Part shown: in pieces, positions 1 to 7,700 of the stretch | Numbering within the stretch: the first letter of the stretch is position 1 | Layout: each line of letters begins with the position of its first letter | Source: JAXHUM01 sp034189325 | GTDB lineage: Bacteria > Desulfobacterota > DSM-4660 > Desulfatiglandales > Desulfatiglandaceae | Reading direction: 5' to 3' | Assembly (NCBI GenBank): GCA_034189325.1 | Contig: JAXHUM010000022.1 | Span: 1 to 15,204 of the forward strand | Length of the DNA stretch: 15,204 nucleotides | Made by a program: the position numbers and the translations under genes | The notes under the pieces: generated by a model | Database searches by the model: none | The model's input: only the letters and a program-made list of their open reading frames with translations | Told to the model about the DNA's origin: nothing

Positions 1-1
1 G

Positions 2-625
2 GAAAAGATTGCATGGTCCGGGCGGATTATATCCATCCAGCCCCGTATTCGTCTCTTGCGGTCCTTCGATGAGCGGAGCCACAGCTACTTGGGATATGTG
101 CTTCGGGTTGAAGGGACAATCGGCGATAAACCGGGCGAATTCATGATCGCCATTGGAAAGGCCGCACAAGCGAAGCATCGTTTCCGTGCAGATATGGAGG
201 CAAGTGGTCAGGCGGTTCCCGTTCCTGATCCGCGGCTTGAGACGGCAGGATTCTACAAGGCAAGCGGTTTAAAGATACTGAAAGATGCTGAAGGCGATTC
301 CCCGGCTGGGCCACCGTTCCTTGGTGTTCCACCCGATTTGGAAACCTATCGCAGCCGTGGGCCTCGGCGTCTGGACACCCGGCCTTATGACGCCAAGTGC
401 ACGACCTGTATCTGGGGCTGTCGAATGCCGGTGGTGATGATCATCGACCACTGGAATCCTTCCCAGAAACAGTACCGATTCGAGGCCTTCTGTTACGGTC
501 CAAAGGACTGCGCTCTTTACAAGGCCGGACCGACACGCAAGGTGCCCGGGCGAAAGGGCATGTCCTACACCGAGGAGGACTGGGTCGACGAAGACGCAAC
601 CGCCCATAGGGGGCTTGATAATTAG
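2..625 (+). CDS. Conserved protein of unknown function, 5'-truncated by window edge
   Basis: The reading frame is open from base 2 to a TAG at 623-625, giving 207 residues. The in-frame TTG at 56 has no convincing ribosome binding site. The residues encoded before it (reading KIAWSGRIISIQPRIRLL) continue smoothly into the rest, so the true start probably lies just upstream of the window. The protein is soluble, with no signal peptide or membrane segment. Its N-terminal part is rich in alternating beta-type residues. The C-terminal half has a CxxCxxxC cluster (reading CTTCIWGC) and, about 35 residues later, a CxxxxxC pair (CYGPKDC), which could form a four-cysteine metal site. The tail is rich in acidic residues. 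I have a soft recollection of similar hypothetical proteins in other Desulfobacterota but can name no function. The next gene is more than 600 bp away, so context is uninformative. Confidence 0.75.
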   Translation, partial: EKIAWSGRIISIQPRIRLLRSFDERSHSYLGYVLRVEGTIGDKPGEFMIAIGKAAQAKHRFRADMEASGQAVPVPDPRLETAGFYKASGLKILKDAEGDSPAGPPFLGVPPDLETYRSRGPRRLDTRPYDAKCTTCIWGCRMPVVMIIDHWNPSQKQYRFEAFCYGPKDCALYKAGPTRKVPGRKGMSYTEEDWVDEDATAHRGLDN

Positions 626-697
626 ACCGTCGCACTGGACAGACATGCTGGAGGGAGCTCAAGGCTGCCTACAGGGACAGCTCGCCGGTGATGCCCT

Positions 698-748
698 GGG
701 CCCAAATTCGAAAAAGGACTTTTTTCTTAGAAAAGGCCCTATTTTTTT
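698..748 (+). terminator. Possible rho-independent terminator after the first gene
   Basis: GGGCC at 698-702 can pair with GGCCC at 735-739, enclosing a smaller A/T-rich hairpin (GAAAAAG against CTTTTTTC). A T-run follows at 742-748. The outer stem is only 5 bp and the loop is long, so this is a moderate call. Its position, 73 nt after the stop codon at 625, fits the end of that transcript. Confidence 0.4.
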
Positions 749-1060
749 GTGAGGTCGACTTCATTTTTTCGAGGCGATTTTCGGTCCGCCCATATAACCA
801 AGCCCGTCATCCTTTCTTATAAACATATTTTCCCTTCAAGGACAGCAAGATTCCGAAGATTCACCGGATAGATCTCAAGTCCTTTCCATTCCCTTTATCC
901 GTTCAATTCAGACACAGACCATGGCGACGATTGGGAGGCCTGCGCAAACGCCGAGCAGACTTCTTTCTCTTCTCTATTATCTATAAAGAACGGCTTTCTC
1001 AGCAGAAGGCGAACTAAAAAAACCGAGCACTAAAATTGTTTTTAATATCCTAAACATTTA

Positions 1061-1089
1061 TTGACAATACTATTAGAGTATGTCATTCA
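1061..1089 (+). promoter_or_regulatory. Candidate promoter of the BKACE locus with a short dyad in the spacer
   Basis: A perfect -35 box TTGACA lies at 1061-1066. The -10 at 17-nt spacing is poor (CATTCA, 1084-1089). A better-looking TACAAT at 1091-1096 is 24 nt from the -35, which is too far. Within the spacer is the inverted repeat ATACT-N5-AGTAT (1067-1081), a possible operator. A good -35 with a weak -10 would suit an activated promoter. The segment resembles the promoter region of the XRE-cupin regulator at 3681. Confidence 0.45.
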
Positions 1090-1104
1090 TTACAATATGC
1101 TGAA

Positions 1105-1159
1105 CTGCCGGCTATATAAATTTTGAGGTAGGTACGAAGGTTTTTTGTCGAACCGGCAG
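1105..1159 (+). promoter_or_regulatory. Potential stem in the 5' leader RNA of the BKACE transcript
   Basis: CTGCCGG (1105-1111) is exactly complementary to CCGGCAG (1153-1159), giving a 7-bp GC-rich stem around a 41-nt loop between the promoter and the first ribosome binding site. No known riboswitch core was recognised. It could be a leader structure or a chance pairing. Confidence 0.3.
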
Positions 1160-1223
1160 GTGCAGTCAGCAAGTCCTTTCAACTAAATCTTAGTACTGTT
1201 CATCTGCGAAAGGAGGTGGATAC

Positions 1224-1271
1224 GTGCACTGGATGGACAAAAATGGAATTGGAACTAAAAGAAAACCTTAA
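1224..1271 (+). CDS. Putative 15-codon leader peptide upstream of the BKACE gene
   Basis: A GTG at 1224 opens a 15-codon frame ending in TAA at 1269-1271 (MHWMDKNGIGTKRKP). It is preceded at the ideal 7-nt distance by the strongest Shine-Dalgarno sequence of the region (AAAGGAGGTG, 1209-1218). The same ribosome binding site lies about 25 nt from the first in-frame ATG of the BKACE frame (1243), too far to serve it. The small ORF ends 22 nt before the BKACE start at 1294, which has its own G-rich site. This suggests a translated leader that couples or tunes translation of the enzyme. No run of one amino acid points to classical attenuation. It could also be a fortuitous frame. Confidence 0.35.
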   Translation: MHWMDKNGIGTKRKP

Positions 1272-1293
1272 ATCAAATAGAGGGGGATTCAAA

Positions 1294-2325
1294 ATGACCG
1301 ACAAAATAAATTGGGACCTTGTCAAGTCCTATGAAAAAGATGGCGAAATGGATTTAAGCATAGGCAACCTTTATGGTTATCCGGAATTTCTCAATTCCAA
1401 GGAGAGCGTGTATGCGCCGGGTGTAGAACTCCAGCCCAAGTGGGACATTCCTGATAAGGTGGCGATCTGCTCAGCGATAGTAGGCGCCATGCAGTCCAAG
1501 GCAACCAATCCCCATCATCCCATAACTGTCGAAGAGATCAGAAAAGAGGCCCTGGAGGTATGCGAGGCGGGCGCCGCCAATGTCCATATCCACGTGCGAG
1601 ACGAAAACGGCATAAATGTCATGGACCTTGATAAATTTCACCAGGTCATTGATCCAATTCGGGAACAATACCCGGAAATCCTTGTGTGCGGATGTCTCGT
1701 GCCTTTTGTACCGGGAGACTGGGGACGTGCCGAGGAGGCCATGAAATCAGGTCTAGTGGACCAAACACCGGTTAATACGGTTGCCAGCTATATTGGAGAC
1801 AGCCTTTTTGCGAAGGCCCCGCACTCTATCATAAGGAAGGCAGAGCTGTGCGAGAAATATGACGTCAAGCCCCAGATCGCCGTTTACAGCGATGGGGATA
1901 TCGACAACGCGCGGCGCTATCTCATCGCTCCGGGGGTGGTGAGAAAGCCCTATTACTGGATACTCCTTCCAGGTCTCGTTGGAACAAGCCCTATGTACAC
2001 GCCCATGTCCATGGTCGATGTCCTCATGGGGTATGTCAGAAGGATACGTGAAATTGATGAAGATTCGAGAATCATGGTATGCGCCGGGGGACGTGCCTCC
2101 AGTTATTTGACGACACTGGCAATGCTTCTCGGGCTGAACATTCGTGTGGGCAAAGAGGACACCATCTGGCAGTATCCCCACAAGGACGACCTGATAGAAT
2201 CGAATGCCGAGATATACAAAAGGACCGCAACCATCGCAAGGGCCCTTGCAAGAGAGCCTGCGACGCCCGACGAGTATGTGGAAATGATGGGTCTGAGGAG
2301 AAAGGGAGGAAAAGTGATCGCATAG
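1294..2325 (+). CDS. BKACE-family enzyme (3-keto-5-aminohexanoate cleavage protein-like, DUF849)
   Basis: The family condenses a beta-keto acid with acetyl-CoA and splits it to acetoacetate and a new CoA ester, in a TIM barrel with a metal ion. What is seen: the family opening VAICSAIVGAM, the metal-binding HIHVRD (His98 and His100), and the RVGxED signature (Arg284, Glu288, Asp289). These correspond to the Arg226/Glu230/Asp231 region of the characterised Kce enzyme. The typical C-terminal REPATPDEYVEMMGL tail is also present. The start chosen is ATG 1294, with AGAGGGGG about 7 nt upstream, giving 343 residues. The longer frame from GTG 1216 would start inside a Shine-Dalgarno sequence. An N-terminal extension of about 50 residues precedes the usual barrel start, making it longer than most family members. 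The substrate is unknown: members act on keto-aminohexanoate, dehydrocarnitine and other beta-keto acids. The next gene downstream is an Fe-S protein, not the CoA-transferase often seen in lysine fermentation loci. Confidence 0.9.
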   Translation: MTDKINWDLVKSYEKDGEMDLSIGNLYGYPEFLNSKESVYAPGVELQPKWDIPDKVAICSAIVGAMQSKATNPHHPITVEEIRKEALEVCEAGAANVHIHVRDENGINVMDLDKFHQVIDPIREQYPEILVCGCLVPFVPGDWGRAEEAMKSGLVDQTPVNTVASYIGDSLFAKAPHSIIRKAELCEKYDVKPQIAVYSDGDIDNARRYLIAPGVVRKPYYWILLPGLVGTSPMYTPMSMVDVLMGYVRRIREIDEDSRIMVCAGGRASSYLTTLAMLLGLNIRVGKEDTIWQYPHKDDLIESNAEIYKRTATIARALAREPATPDEYVEMMGLRRKGGKVIA

Positions 2326-2393
2326 AATAACCCGAAACCACGGTTGGAAGACCGACGTTGTATGGCCTGGGGGCTTGTTATGGAATTTAAGCG

Positions 2394-2405
2394 GGATAAT
2401 TATCC
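2394..2405. promoter_or_regulatory. Perfect 12-bp palindrome in the BKACE/Fe-S intergenic gap
   Basis: GGATAATTATCC is self-complementary and lies 69 nt after the BKACE stop and 72 nt before the next start. A second inverted repeat, CCTTAA-N7-TTAAGG, follows at 2422-2440. Neither has a T-tract, so they are more like a protein site or an RNA processing hairpin than a terminator. Function is unknown. Confidence 0.3.
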
Positions 2406-2477
2406 TGGTGTAAAAATCACTCCTTAAAGCCCTCTTAAGGCCATACGCAAAACATCGCATACCAGGAGGTCAGGACA

Positions 2478-3476
2478 ATGTTTTATAAGGACAAATGTGA
2501 TTTATGCGGTGAGTGTCTCGCAAACTGCAAATATCACTCCTATGACATAGACACTGCCGTTGCAGAAATGAAACGTCTTGTAAACGGCGAAAAAACCGCG
2601 CATCTGAGTACCTGCATCACCTGCTGCGGGTGTAATGAATACTGCACCAAAGGGGCGAACCCCTTTGATCTCATAAACGAGCTCCAGGAAAGACATCAGG
2701 CGTTTGTTGTAGCCAAGAGCTCCGAAGATTTTTACAATAGCGCCCTCAAGTTGCCGTCCGAAGTGAAGCAGGGGGATCCGGATAAACCGGCACTATCCAT
2801 GTGCGTTATGCCGGCCCTCATCCCGGAGGACCTGATCAGCGGCCCCATGTTTGACGGTCTGACCGTCGCCTATGGCGCCGATTATTTTTGCTGGCTTGGA
2901 TACATACATTTCGGATTGGAAAGCCCTCTCAGGGAAAACGCCCAGAAGTTCGTGGATGCCCTTGCGAATCTTAATCGTCGGGAAGTCATCTTCTTCCATG
3001 ATGACTGTTATTCCATGATAACTTCGAAAATGCGGGAATACAACATTCCCGTTCCCTTCAAGCCGACCCACATCCTTGAATATATTGCGGGCTACCTCAG
3101 GGATCACAAGTCGGAGATCACCAAACTCGGTGTGAAGGTGGCCTACCAGCGACCCTGCGCATCCAGGTATACACCGGAGAAGGACAAGTTTCTTGACGAA
3201 ATATTTGACCTTGTCGGTGCGGAATGGGTGGACCAGGAATTCAAGGGTATCGACTCGCTTTGCTGCGGTCTTTTGACGTCACACAAAGATCAGGCAAGAG
3301 GTCAGGCCATTATGGAGAGGAATCTCTCGGATATGGTGAATCATGGAGCTCAAAGCGTGATCTTCCTCTGCCCTGTTTGTGAGCACGGCCTATCCGAACA
3401 GGCTGTAAAGCGGGGAATGAAACCGGTCCATATCGTTGATCTGGCCAAAATGGCCCTGGGAGAGACATCCATTTAA
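2478..3476 (+). CDS. (Fe-S)-binding protein with ferredoxin and cysteine-rich CCG domains (HdrD/GlpC-like)
   Basis: 332 residues, ATG preceded by GGAGGT (2465-2470). The N-terminus carries two CxxCxxCxxxC motifs (Cys7/10/13/17 and Cys46/49/52/56), expected to bind two [4Fe-4S] clusters. The C-terminal half holds a cysteine-rich CCG domain with C-X34-CC-X34-CxxC spacing (Cys227, Cys262/263, Cys298/301), plus an upstream half-motif around Cys177 (FFHDDCY). This layout is that of heterodisulfide reductase D, the GlpC subunit and LutA-like proteins, which pass electrons through a cubane or unusual non-cubane cluster. No membrane segment is seen, so it is probably cytoplasmic. It lies 152 nt after the BKACE gene on the same strand and is probably co-transcribed. 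I infer it handles electrons from a dehydrogenase step feeding or draining the BKACE reaction. No Hdr partner, flavoprotein or ETF gene is present in the window. Confidence 0.85.
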   Translation: MFYKDKCDLCGECLANCKYHSYDIDTAVAEMKRLVNGEKTAHLSTCITCCGCNEYCTKGANPFDLINELQERHQAFVVAKSSEDFYNSALKLPSEVKQGDPDKPALSMCVMPALIPEDLISGPMFDGLTVAYGADYFCWLGYIHFGLESPLRENAQKFVDALANLNRREVIFFHDDCYSMITSKMREYNIPVPFKPTHILEYIAGYLRDHKSEITKLGVKVAYQRPCASRYTPEKDKFLDEIFDLVGAEWVDQEFKGIDSLCCGLLTSHKDQARGQAIMERNLSDMVNHGAQSVIFLCPVCEHGLSEQAVKRGMKPVHIVDLAKMALGETSI

Positions 3477-3574
3477 TCTCTGTCACTGCTGAGGATAAAA
3501 TGCGGGACATCGGGAACCTGGTGCACCCCACACAAAACTCAGCACAACGAAATGGCCCTGTATGTTCATCAACT

Positions 3575-3600
3575 GGGGGGAGTCGGCTTCTGCTCCCCCC
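3575..3600 (+). terminator. Strong GC stem-loop, possible terminator without a T-tract
   Basis: GGGGGGAG (3575-3582) pairs perfectly with CTCCCCCC (3593-3600) around a 10-nt loop, about 100 nt after the Fe-S gene. There is no T-run on either strand next to the stem, so intrinsic termination is doubtful. It may instead stabilise the 3' end of the transcript. Confidence 0.35.
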
Positions 3601-3680
3601 CCCTCAATTAAGACGGTCTCTCTCAGCCTTACTCACGATTTAATATCGATAGCCGGTATCGAGGTCGCCTTCAATATCAT

Positions 3681-3709
3681 TTGACAAAAACTCTTTGATA
3701 CATTATTCT
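3681..3709 (+). promoter_or_regulatory. Sigma-70 promoter of the XRE-cupin regulator gene
   Basis: TTGACA (3681-3686), a 17-nt spacer and TATTCT (3704-3709) form a good promoter about 95 nt upstream of the regulator's start. The sequence after the -35 box matches that after the -35 box at 1061 in 17 of 23 positions when one gap is allowed, which hints at shared regulation. Confidence 0.6.
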
Positions 3710-3803
3710 TTGTGCTTTTGCCAAAAAGCGATCAATCTGAGACGCTAGGATTGAAATGTCTGTTTTTTAAAAGGGTTAACTCATATTGGATTGATTATAT
3801 AAG

Positions 3804-4388
3804 ATGACTGAAACTGACAACAAAAACCTCACAGAGAACATAGGTGAATCTCTTAAGCGTATACGAGTATCCCGTGGCATCACTTTGCAGGAACTCTCTG
3901 ATCTCTCCGGACTCTCGGTCTCCTTTCTGAGTCTGACCGAAAACAATAAATGCGGCATTAGTTTTTCGAATATGCAGAAATTATTGAGAGCCCTCAACAT
4001 GAGAATCGCCGATTTTCTGCAGACAACCCACAACGACGACAAAGTCGTACGCCTGGAAGAAGCATCTCAGTTTGGACCGGACATAGAAGGGGTCCAGATG
4101 TTTTTACTCGCCTCCAATGTGGAGGAAAAAAAGATGGAACCGGGTCTCTTCATCCTCGAGCCGGGCGCCTCTATCGGGTACATGCAGCATGAAGGTGAAG
4201 AATTCGCCCATGTTATTCAGGGAAGCCTTGAAGTTTTCTCAAAGCATAACGGAGATGGAACGGAAAAGAGATATATCCTTCACAAGGGGGATACGATCTA
4301 TCTTACAAGCGAGTATCTCCACAAGTATCAGAACATAAGCACAAAGCAGTCTATATTTCTTGCGGCGGTGACACCCCCTTCATTCTGA
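3804..4388 (+). CDS. XRE-family transcriptional regulator with C-terminal cupin domain
   Basis: 194 residues. An XRE/HTH_3 DNA-binding domain spans about residues 13-72 (LKRIRVSRGITLQELSDLSG then VSFLSLTENN). A cupin_2 sensor domain spans about 113-190, with a first motif around HEGEEFAHVIQG (His129, Glu132/133, His136) and a second around Asp163-His173. Such proteins sense small metabolites through the cupin barrel and act as local repressors or activators. The start at ATG 3804 lacks a clear Shine-Dalgarno sequence (TATATAAG precedes it), so translation may be weak. It follows the BKACE and Fe-S genes on the same strand but has its own promoter. I infer it regulates that locus, supported by similar sequence at both promoters. 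The ligand is unknown. The next gene is convergent. Confidence 0.88.
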   Translation: MTETDNKNLTENIGESLKRIRVSRGITLQELSDLSGLSVSFLSLTENNKCGISFSNMQKLLRALNMRIADFLQTTHNDDKVVRLEEASQFGPDIEGVQMFLLASNVEEKKMEPGLFILEPGASIGYMQHEGEEFAHVIQGSLEVFSKHNGDGTEKRYILHKGDTIYLTSEYLHKYQNISTKQSIFLAAVTPPSF

Positions 4389-4424
4389 AGGACGCTCGTC
4401 GATCTCGATTGTTCTCGCCATACA

Positions 4425-4454
4425 CTGCCGTTCCTCTTCCCTATGTCACGGCAG
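4425..4454. terminator. Inverted repeat between convergent genes, weak terminator candidate
   Basis: CTGCCGT (4425-4431) pairs with ACGGCAG (4448-4454) in the 88-nt gap between the convergent regulator and PII-like genes. There is no clear T-tract in either direction. It could act as a weak bidirectional terminator. Confidence 0.3.
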
Positions 4455-4476
4455 CCTTTCCCAAATCCCTTCATCT

Positions 4477-4767
4477 TCACGTAACGGCATCGCAGGGCAG
4501 GACAAAGGCCTTTATCCCTTGTCCTGACATATCTTTCCTCAGGTCCCTCACGCCGTCTAGAAGCTTTTCCGCCATACCCTCATCAACCGCAACAGCCAGG
4601 ACATTGTTCGTCTTAGGCCACACATGGGTGCCCAGATGCGGCCCGCTGGATCGCCCTTGACCGTAAGTCTTGGTCCATTTGGTAAATCCCTCAACCCCGG
4701 CTCGCTCCAGCATACGATCCACGGCACTATCCATAGCCTCGTTATAGGCAATCATGACAAGCTTCAT
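4477..4767 (-). CDS. Small PII-like transporter-associated protein (PG0541-type)
   Basis: 96 residues, last gene of the efflux operon. The ATG overlaps the stop codon of the RND permease gene (ATGA, 4-nt overlap), with AAAAGGGA as ribosome binding site, so translation is coupled. The sequence begins with a beta-strand (KLVMIAYNE), then a helix. A Gly/Ser-rich loop at about residues 34-52 (TYGQGRSSGPHLGTH) sits where PII proteins have their T-loop. A second beta-alpha-beta half follows, the pattern of a ferredoxin-like PII fold. I recall this as the small protein family named after Porphyromonas PG0541, found beside RND pumps; the recollection is not checked. It probably acts in the cytoplasm, perhaps binding the permease or a small ligand. 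No function is proven. Confidence 0.75.
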   Translation of the reverse strand: MKLVMIAYNEAMDSAVDRMLERAGVEGFTKWTKTYGQGRSSGPHLGTHVWPKTNNVLAVAVDEGMAEKLLDGVRDLRKDMSGQGIKAFVLPCDAVT

Positions 4768-7700
4768 GAAGCATCCCTTTTCTTCTCGTTGTGGTTGTTC
4801 GCATCTGGTCGGTCCTTAAAAATGCTGTAAACCGTCGGAACCAGTATGAGAGTCACCAAGGTCGACGCCAGGAGTCCTCCCAGTATGGTCGCGCCCAAGG
4901 GATTCCAGACCTCCGAACCCTGCCCTTGCTTGAAGGCCATGGGGAGGAGGGCCACAATAGTGGTAATGGCGGTCATCAGCACCGGTCGCAGGCGGGTCCT
5001 CCCCGCCTCCTGGACCGCCTCGATCATCGCCTTTCCCCGTGCCCTCAGAATGTTGATGTAGTCGACAAGGACGATGGCGTTGTTGACAACGATCCCCACG
5101 AGGAGCAACATCCCCAAAAACACGATGATGTTGAGATTATAGCCGCCGATCATCAGGAACCAGATCACGCCGACAAAGGCCACCGGCACGGAAAACATCA
5201 CCACAAAGGGGTCCAGGAGGGATTCAAACTGAGAAGCCATCACCATGTAAACAAGAATGACACCAATGATCAAGGCAATGCTCAACCAGAAGAAAGACTC
5301 GCGGATATCCTCGCTTTGTCCTCCCATGGAGACGTTCACGCCGTGCGGGATCTCACTCTGACCGATCAGGGCTTGCACCTCTCCGATGGCTTCTCCGAGG
5401 GATCGACCGTGAACATCCCCCTCAACGCGTATGATTCGTTGCTGGTCCTTGCGCTCGATCTCGATAGGACCGAGTTCCGTAGTGACGTCGGCGACGCTTT
5501 CCGCTCGGATAAGATCTCCCGAAGGAAGGCGGATAGGAAGGTACTGCAATGAGGCCAGTTCAGACCTGTCCTCTTCCCGCAAGCGGACCATGATGTCGTA
5601 TTCATCACCCCGGACACGGTACTTGCCTGCCTTGCGACCGAAGATGCTTGTCCGGACGGTATCTCCAATGTCCGAAACATTCAGCCCCATGGCCGAGGCC
5701 TTCTGCCGTTTGACATTGACCCACACCTCGGGGGCCCCCTTTTCCAAAGATTTATGAACATCCACTGTGCCGGGTACCTTAACAACCCTTTTCATGAGGT
5801 CGTCAGCGTATTGATCGGCGGCATCCAGGTCATCACTCATGATATTGACGCTTAAGGGTGTTTCACCGCCCGCAATCAGACCTGCCATGGGATCGTTCAG
5901 ATCGAGACGAAACTTGAGAATGCCGTATGTGCTGGATAGTCTCTCGATGCGCTTCCTCACAGCATCGGCGATTTCCGTCACATGTCGATCACGATCCTCT
6001 CTGGGCACGAGCTTCAGGCCGAACTGGCCCACATGGGTCCCCTCGTCAGTAGTGAATCCGGACTGGCTGACTCCGCATCTTGAATAAAAAGAACGAATCT
6101 GTTCCTTTGGGACTTCCTCGAAGATCGTTTTATGCATCTCCCTCATTACCTCGGCAGTCCTCTCCACACGCGTTCCGATCGGCAGTTCTATGGTCCCTCG
6201 AATAAGGGCCCGGTCCTCCTTGGGCATGAATTCCCAGCCTATTGCCGGAATCAGTGACATTGTCCCAACAAAAACAAGAGCGGCACTGAGCATGACAATC
6301 TTGCGATGTCGAAGACACCACCCAAGGATCGTGGAATAGGCCGCGGCCAGGGACTCAAAACCTGCTTCCGTGACGCGAAACAGGAAACCGGCCTCATCCT
6401 CGCTGCCGTATTTTTTACCCAACAGACGGGAGGAGAGCATAGGGGTCATGGTGAGGGCCGTGAAAAGCGAGGCGATCATGACCAAGGTTGCCACAATGGC
6501 AAAGGGTGTAAAAAAGATTCGGGTGACGCCCTTGACAAAGAGAAGGGGGAAAAAAATGCAAAGGGTGGTCAATGTAGAGGCGGTAATGGCCATGGCCACC
6601 TCCGAGGTCCCAAATACAGCTCCTTCTGTGGCGCTTTCACCCTCCTCGCGATGACGGGCAATGTTTTCCAGGACCACCACCGCGTTATCCACCACCATGC
6701 CGATGGCTATAATGAGGGCAAAGAGGGTCATCATATTGATGGAATAATCCATCAGGTACATCACCACACCGGAAGCGATGAGCGCGAAGGGTATGGCCAG
6801 ACCGATCACCAGGGTGCCGCGGACCTGACGCAGAAAAATCAGCACGACCAACATGGCCAAAAGACCTCCCAGGATCAGCGTCTGGTACAGATCGGAGACC
6901 ATGCGCTCAATGTCCTCTGAAGAATCCATGACGCTGATGATGTGGACATCGGAAGGGAGTCGTTTCTCCAGGTCGGGTATTGCGGCCCTCACCCTACGAG
7001 CCACTTCTACGGTATTGGCCTCGGATTGCTTCTGTACCAGGAGAATAGCACCCGGTTTTCCGTTTACGCGGACCTCCAGATCGAGATCCTTGAAACCGTC
7101 CGTAACGCGCCCGACGTCACGAATACGGACAATCGTACCTTCGCTGGCCCGGACCACGATATCGTTCATCGGCTCCACATTTTTAAACTCCGCCGGCACA
7201 CGGGGCAGGTAGTCCGTATCGCCCATCTTGATGCTGCCTGCCGAAACCTCCCGATTTTCCCGAACAACCGCACGAACAATGTCGTCCGGTGTAAGCCCGT
7301 AAGAGGCAAGGCGCTCCCGGTCCAGATCCACATTCACCTGCCGCTGCAACGGTGTAATGACACGCGCCGCGCCTACGCCGGAAATGCTTTCCAGGGGATT
7401 AGCCACCTCATCTTCGAGCAGGTTTTCGAGATCTTTGTAAGATTCTTGAGCAAATACGCCGAATACCAGGATAGGAAACTGGCTGATGTCCAGTTTAAAG
7501 ATCTGGGATCGATCCGCTTCATCCGGGATGAGCCGCTGCGCCAGGTCAATAGCGTCACGTACATCGTTGGCCCGCGTATCCAGATCAGTCTCCCAGTCGA
7601 ACATCAACCGTATAGTGGATTCACCTTCACGAGAGGTGGAATAGATATGCTTCAGGTCTTCCACAGTGGACAGCCTCTCTTCCAAGGGCTGCGTCACCTT

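Larger units (their letters stand above)
626..1223. other. 598-nt non-coding stretch before the BKACE gene
   Basis: No convincing coding frame was seen on either strand. It holds the possible terminator at 698-748, an A/T-rich featureless middle (about 750-1050), a TTGACA element at 1061, and a transcribed leader with a stem at 1105-1159. I see no tRNA, IS end or recognisable riboswitch. Confidence 0.6.
3477..3803. other. 327-nt intergenic region before the XRE-cupin regulator
   Basis: No gene was seen. It contains a GC-rich stem-loop at 3575-3600 and a good sigma-70 type promoter at 3681-3709. A near-repeat of TATCGA flanks the GATAGCCGG segment (about 3645-3661). Confidence 0.6.

Noticed and set aside
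1091..1096. TACAAT as the -10 box partnered with TTGACA at 1061
   Set aside because: The spacing is 24 nt, far outside the workable range.
1216..1293. GTG 1216 (or ATG 1243) as start of the BKACE gene, adding up to 26 residues
   Set aside because: The GTG lies within the Shine-Dalgarno sequence itself, and the added residues look non-native. ATG 1294 has its own well-placed G-rich site.
1753..2460. 235-residue minus-strand frame opposite the BKACE gene
   Set aside because: Antisense shadow of a well-supported enzyme gene, with no family features.
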